From positions 1-36,858 of the IMG/VR virus record IMGVR_UViG_3300044699_000020: DNA of 36,858 nucleotides; one strand, given 5' to 3'. The notes under the pieces were generated by a model. It was not told the DNA's origin, did not search any database, and saw nothing but the letters and a program-made list of their open reading frames with translations. This document shows positions 33,538-36,858 of this stretch, piece after piece (the stretch's first letter is position 1; every line of letters starts with the position of its first letter). This DNA is from a virus. The translations under genes and the position numbers were made by a program.

Positions 33538-36500
33538 ATGGCAGAAGATAAAAGGTAACAGTAATTTTCAACATAATTAGGCAGAGTTGGACTTAATATG
33601 GATTCTACCCCTGATCAGATTGAGAAGGGGTCACTATCCTATGCTCTTAATGCTGCTCTAGAGAATTTTGATTCTAATAGTATTAATTATCAGAATGAAC
33701 CTGGTAATGAATTCTGTTTAACATTCCCTAGGAACTATATACTTATAGGAACTCATTATATACAGGAGAGAAATAAACATATCTTTATGTTAGCTAACCC
33801 AACTACTAATGATAGTGAGATTGGGTATATGGATAATCATGACTGTGTTTATAAAACTCTTATTAATGATCCATGCTTGGGATTTGATGTAAACACACCA
33901 ATTCCTAAAATGGTCATAGAACTACTAATTGTTCTACAGAAATATATTGGCCTGATCAACATGGAAGAAGATATCTTGATATAGACAATATTCCATATAA
34001 GCTTACTTCAGGAACTAAAGTGTGTGATCCTATATACAGCACTGAAATAGATTGTAAATCAATTGTCTGTACAACCTAATTTTGAAATACCTTTAATAAG
34101 TATTAAGGGTATTATGAATGGAGGTAGTATAAACAGCTGGAACAGTACAGTTTGCTATTCAGTATGGAGATGCATTGGGTAATCCCTATACATCTTACTA
34201 TTCTGTTACTAATCCTACTCCTATAGCTGATCCTAATCTAATTACAGTTAATTTTGATTATCCTGTAGGTAAATCTGTTGCTCTTGAGATAGATCATATA
34301 GATACATCTGGAAGATTTGGATATTTCAATCTTGCAGTGATTAAAACAGTTAATGATATTACCTCTGTAGAGTTGGTAGGAACATTTCCTATAACTAATG
34401 ATCTACAGGAAATAATCTATACAGGGCAGAAAGTAGATAATATAAGACTTACAGTTAATGATATATTTGAGAAGTTCCCTGTATATGATAGAGCTGATGA
34501 TATTACAACAGCATCTGATGTATTGATATGGAAAGGAGTGTCTTCTCATGAGAGAATCAGTTATCAGAAGATTGCTAATAAGATAACTCTTCAATGGCAA
34601 ACATGGAGAATACCTCCTACAGAGAACTATGCTGATGAGGTGAATGCAACAAACTTAAGAGGATATATGAGAGATGAAATATATCCATTTGAGTTTGTTC
34701 CTATATTAAAGAGTGGTAACAAACTGATGCATTTCCATATACCTGGTAGAGTTAGAAATGAATTAGAATCTAGTTTACCATTGGTATATAGAAATAATCC
34801 TGATTTTATCTCTGCTGATCCAGATAGTGAATATGAACCTTATTGGAAGATATATAACACTGCTACTAATCTAGGTTTCTCTGCTGGATATAGTTCTGAT
34901 GAGGGGTATGAAGGACCATATCAATATGGTAATTTTGCATTCTGGGAATCTGAACTAACCTACCCATGTGATGAAGAAATATGGGGAGAATTAGCAGGAG
35001 AGAAGATAAGACATCATAAATTTCCTGATGTATTGGTTTCTCCTATTTTTGAATCTGATGGATTCAGTGGAATTGATAATCTGGTAATGGGGAACAGAGC
35101 TGTATTTCCTATTGGTGTAAAAATAAATATAGCTCAAATTAGATTGCTTATAGAAGAGTCAGATTTAACACAAGAACAAAAAGATGATATTGTAGGGTTT
35201 AAAATAGTTAGAGGAAATAGAGGTACAAACAAGTCTGTAGTTTGCCAAAGGTATCCTCCGTAATGTTAATAAGTACACTAGAGAGGAGCAAGACTTCTAC
35301 TTTCCAAACTATCCCTATAATGATATGCATGAAGATCCTTTCTTAAATGCTATTAATAATGCCTGGTCTGCAGAGTGTAAATCTTATACTGCTGAAGTAA
35401 CATCATTATCTCCTCCAGACAGTACTTCTTCTGTCCCATATGTAAGAATACAATTTGCTAGTTGTAGTAACAATAAAACTGATTCTAAGGTAATAGAATC
35501 AATAGGATCATATGAGATTTGTTCTCTTGATATTCCTATTAAAGTATCCCCTGGTGGGAGTGTAAAATTGGTGAATCAGATTATGAAGAATGGAATATAG
35601 TATCAAGTGGAGATCCTTCATCATTCTGTCAAGGATATAGAGCACAATGGAGAGATCAATATAATGTTGTTCATACAGAATGGGTAAGTGGATGGCCTAC
35701 AAATGAATATATTAATGCACAAGTTAAAAAAGGAACTAAACCCGTATGTATAGAAAATTGTGATGCGTGTGGAAAGTCAATTTTTAAAACAGGTGATATA
35801 ATTGGTTCTACTAGTTGTAAGACAGAAACACCTTTACCAGCTTTAACAACTCATAATGATGTTCCATATAGACTTATATTTAAACTCTCCTGAAACTAAT
35901 TTTGCACAACCCTTCTTAGGAGATGTTCTTAAGTTAGAAAGTGTAATGTATGGTAAAGGAAGAGCTCATTTTGTACAGGTAAAGGATAATGCTAAGTATA
36001 GATTGCTTACAGAAGAAGCTCAGAGAGATGCTTTGAAAAGTGCTCAGGCTGTAGGTAATATTACCAATCCTAACAATGCAGCTGCAATGTTTACTGTATA
36101 TCAATCTTATCTCACTATATATATTAATGGAATAACTAAAAAGAATTATGCATATTCATTTAATTCCATAGCTGATTATAATCATGCTGAAGGAGTTCCT
36201 AATAACCAAGGAGTTAAACAGAGAATGATAGATCTTAAGAGATATCTTATTCCTGTTATACAGTCTGTGGGAGAAGAGGATATTAATATAAACAATTATA
36301 ACAGAGAAACTTCTGTTTATATAAAAACAGATGAAGATGTAAGTCCTCTACCTTTTCCTGATAGTAGTCCTCCTATGTTAAATGGTGGTATATCAAAAAT
36401 GAAGGAGTATTCCAGATTTACTATTGGTGGTACATTTCATTGTGCCAGTCCTCAACTTGAGCAGGATATTAATGTAATATCATATTATGCCTCTATTAAG

Positions 36501-36858
36501 AATATCTTTATCAACCAATGGGGACAGATATATTCTTATGAGACTATTGATACAGGATTTCAAAGAAATTTAAGTACAGCTGAGTCTGAAGCTACTGTAT
36601 TTGGTGGAGATACATTTATTACCAGATTTGCTTTCAAGACTAAGCTTCCTTTCTTTGTTGATAATAGAGTGGGGGCTCCTGATGAGAGTGATATATTCTA
36701 TGATGAACTTGGTAATGTAGCCTATCCTAAATACTGGCACTCAGCTAGATCTATTTTAAAAGATTATTCGGTTGAAGGTTTAGGTACACTCACCAATATA
36801 ATTTCATATAAAGCACATAACTTTGATTGTCCTAATGATCAGTCACTAAAACCAGGAC
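33538..36858 (+). CDS. muzzle/stabilization protein, 5' part, frame broken at least seven times, runs off the window
   Basis: Frames add up to more than 1100 residues. ATG 33538 gives MAEDKR, then GNSNFQHN, then GLNMDSTPDQIEKGSLSYA after shifts near 33555 and 33580. Further breaks lie near 33935, 34070, 34135, 35245, 35580 and 35885, with long clean stretches between them (34175-35240; 35890 to the end, still open). Landmarks include ALNAALENFDSNSINYQNEPG, ILIGTHYIQERNKHIF, FPVYDRADDI and FKIVRGNRGTNKSV-type segments. This is the very large tail-nozzle ('muzzle', often annotated stabilization) protein of crAss-like phages, positioned after the adaptor. It closes the tail channel and is a beta-rich virion component. 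Confidence 0.82.

Noticed and set aside
882-36858. Alternative genetic code (stop reassignment), known in some crAss-like phages
   Set aside because: At the breaks I followed, the protein resumes in another frame rather than past an in-frame stop. Long genes end normally at TAA, TAG or TGA, and packed neighbours start right after these stops.

Overview
This 36.9-kb window is the structural (virion) module of a crAss-like phage (order Crassvirales, short-tailed, Bacteroidota-infecting). The assignment rests on family resemblance and gene order: a small-gene cluster, the large terminase, portal, acidic scaffold-like protein, major capsid protein (MCP), conserved structural proteins, a fibre region, a ring/adaptor pair and the start of a very large 'muzzle' (stabilization) protein. 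Composition is AT-rich. Candidate promoters follow the Bacteroidota pattern (-33 TTTG-like, about 19-20 nt, -7 TAnnTTTG). One gene carries a C-terminal type IX secretion (T9SS) sorting domain, so the host is probably a T9SS-bearing lineage (Flavobacteriia, Cytophagia, Sphingobacteriia and similar) rather than a gut Bacteroides. Stops are ordinary; I see no sign of stop-codon reassignment.

Layout. 1-881: one small minus-strand gene and a divergent intergenic region with 30-bp tandem repeats and a promoter; this is probably the boundary between oppositely transcribed genome halves. 882-2417: five small genes (winged-helix-like, zinc ribbon, coiled coil) leading to terL. 2426-13551: terL, portal, scaffold, MCP, an inserted HNH endonuclease, and three conserved structural genes. 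13632-20449: small conserved tail-region genes, a tail-collar protein and a roughly 1600-residue mosaic tail fibre. 20451-28371: accessory adhesion region with a 1762-residue BspA-like leucine-rich-repeat protein, Thr/Ser-rich low-complexity proteins, a small membrane protein and a pair of paralogous modules. 28372-31370: a self-contained transcription unit for the T9SS-type secreted protein, with a terminator and promoter on each side. 31376-36858: ring/adaptor genes and the muzzle gene, which runs off the right edge.

The genes should act together in packaging (terL, portal), head assembly (scaffold, MCP), head-tail connection (ring/adaptor, muzzle) and host recognition (collar, fibre, BspA-like protein, Thr-linked modules). 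The T9SS protein is the outlier: its signals predict a place on the surface of the infected cell, not in the virion.

About two dozen apparent frameshifts interrupt otherwise family-typical genes. They cluster at 1.3-1.5, 4.9-6.3, 17.5-18.6 and 30.3-35.9 kb, while 6.3-17.5 and 18.7-30.2 kb are clean. I read most of them as sequencing or assembly indels, and list each affected gene once at its full span. All functions come from reading the sequence and remembered family features; no database search was run.
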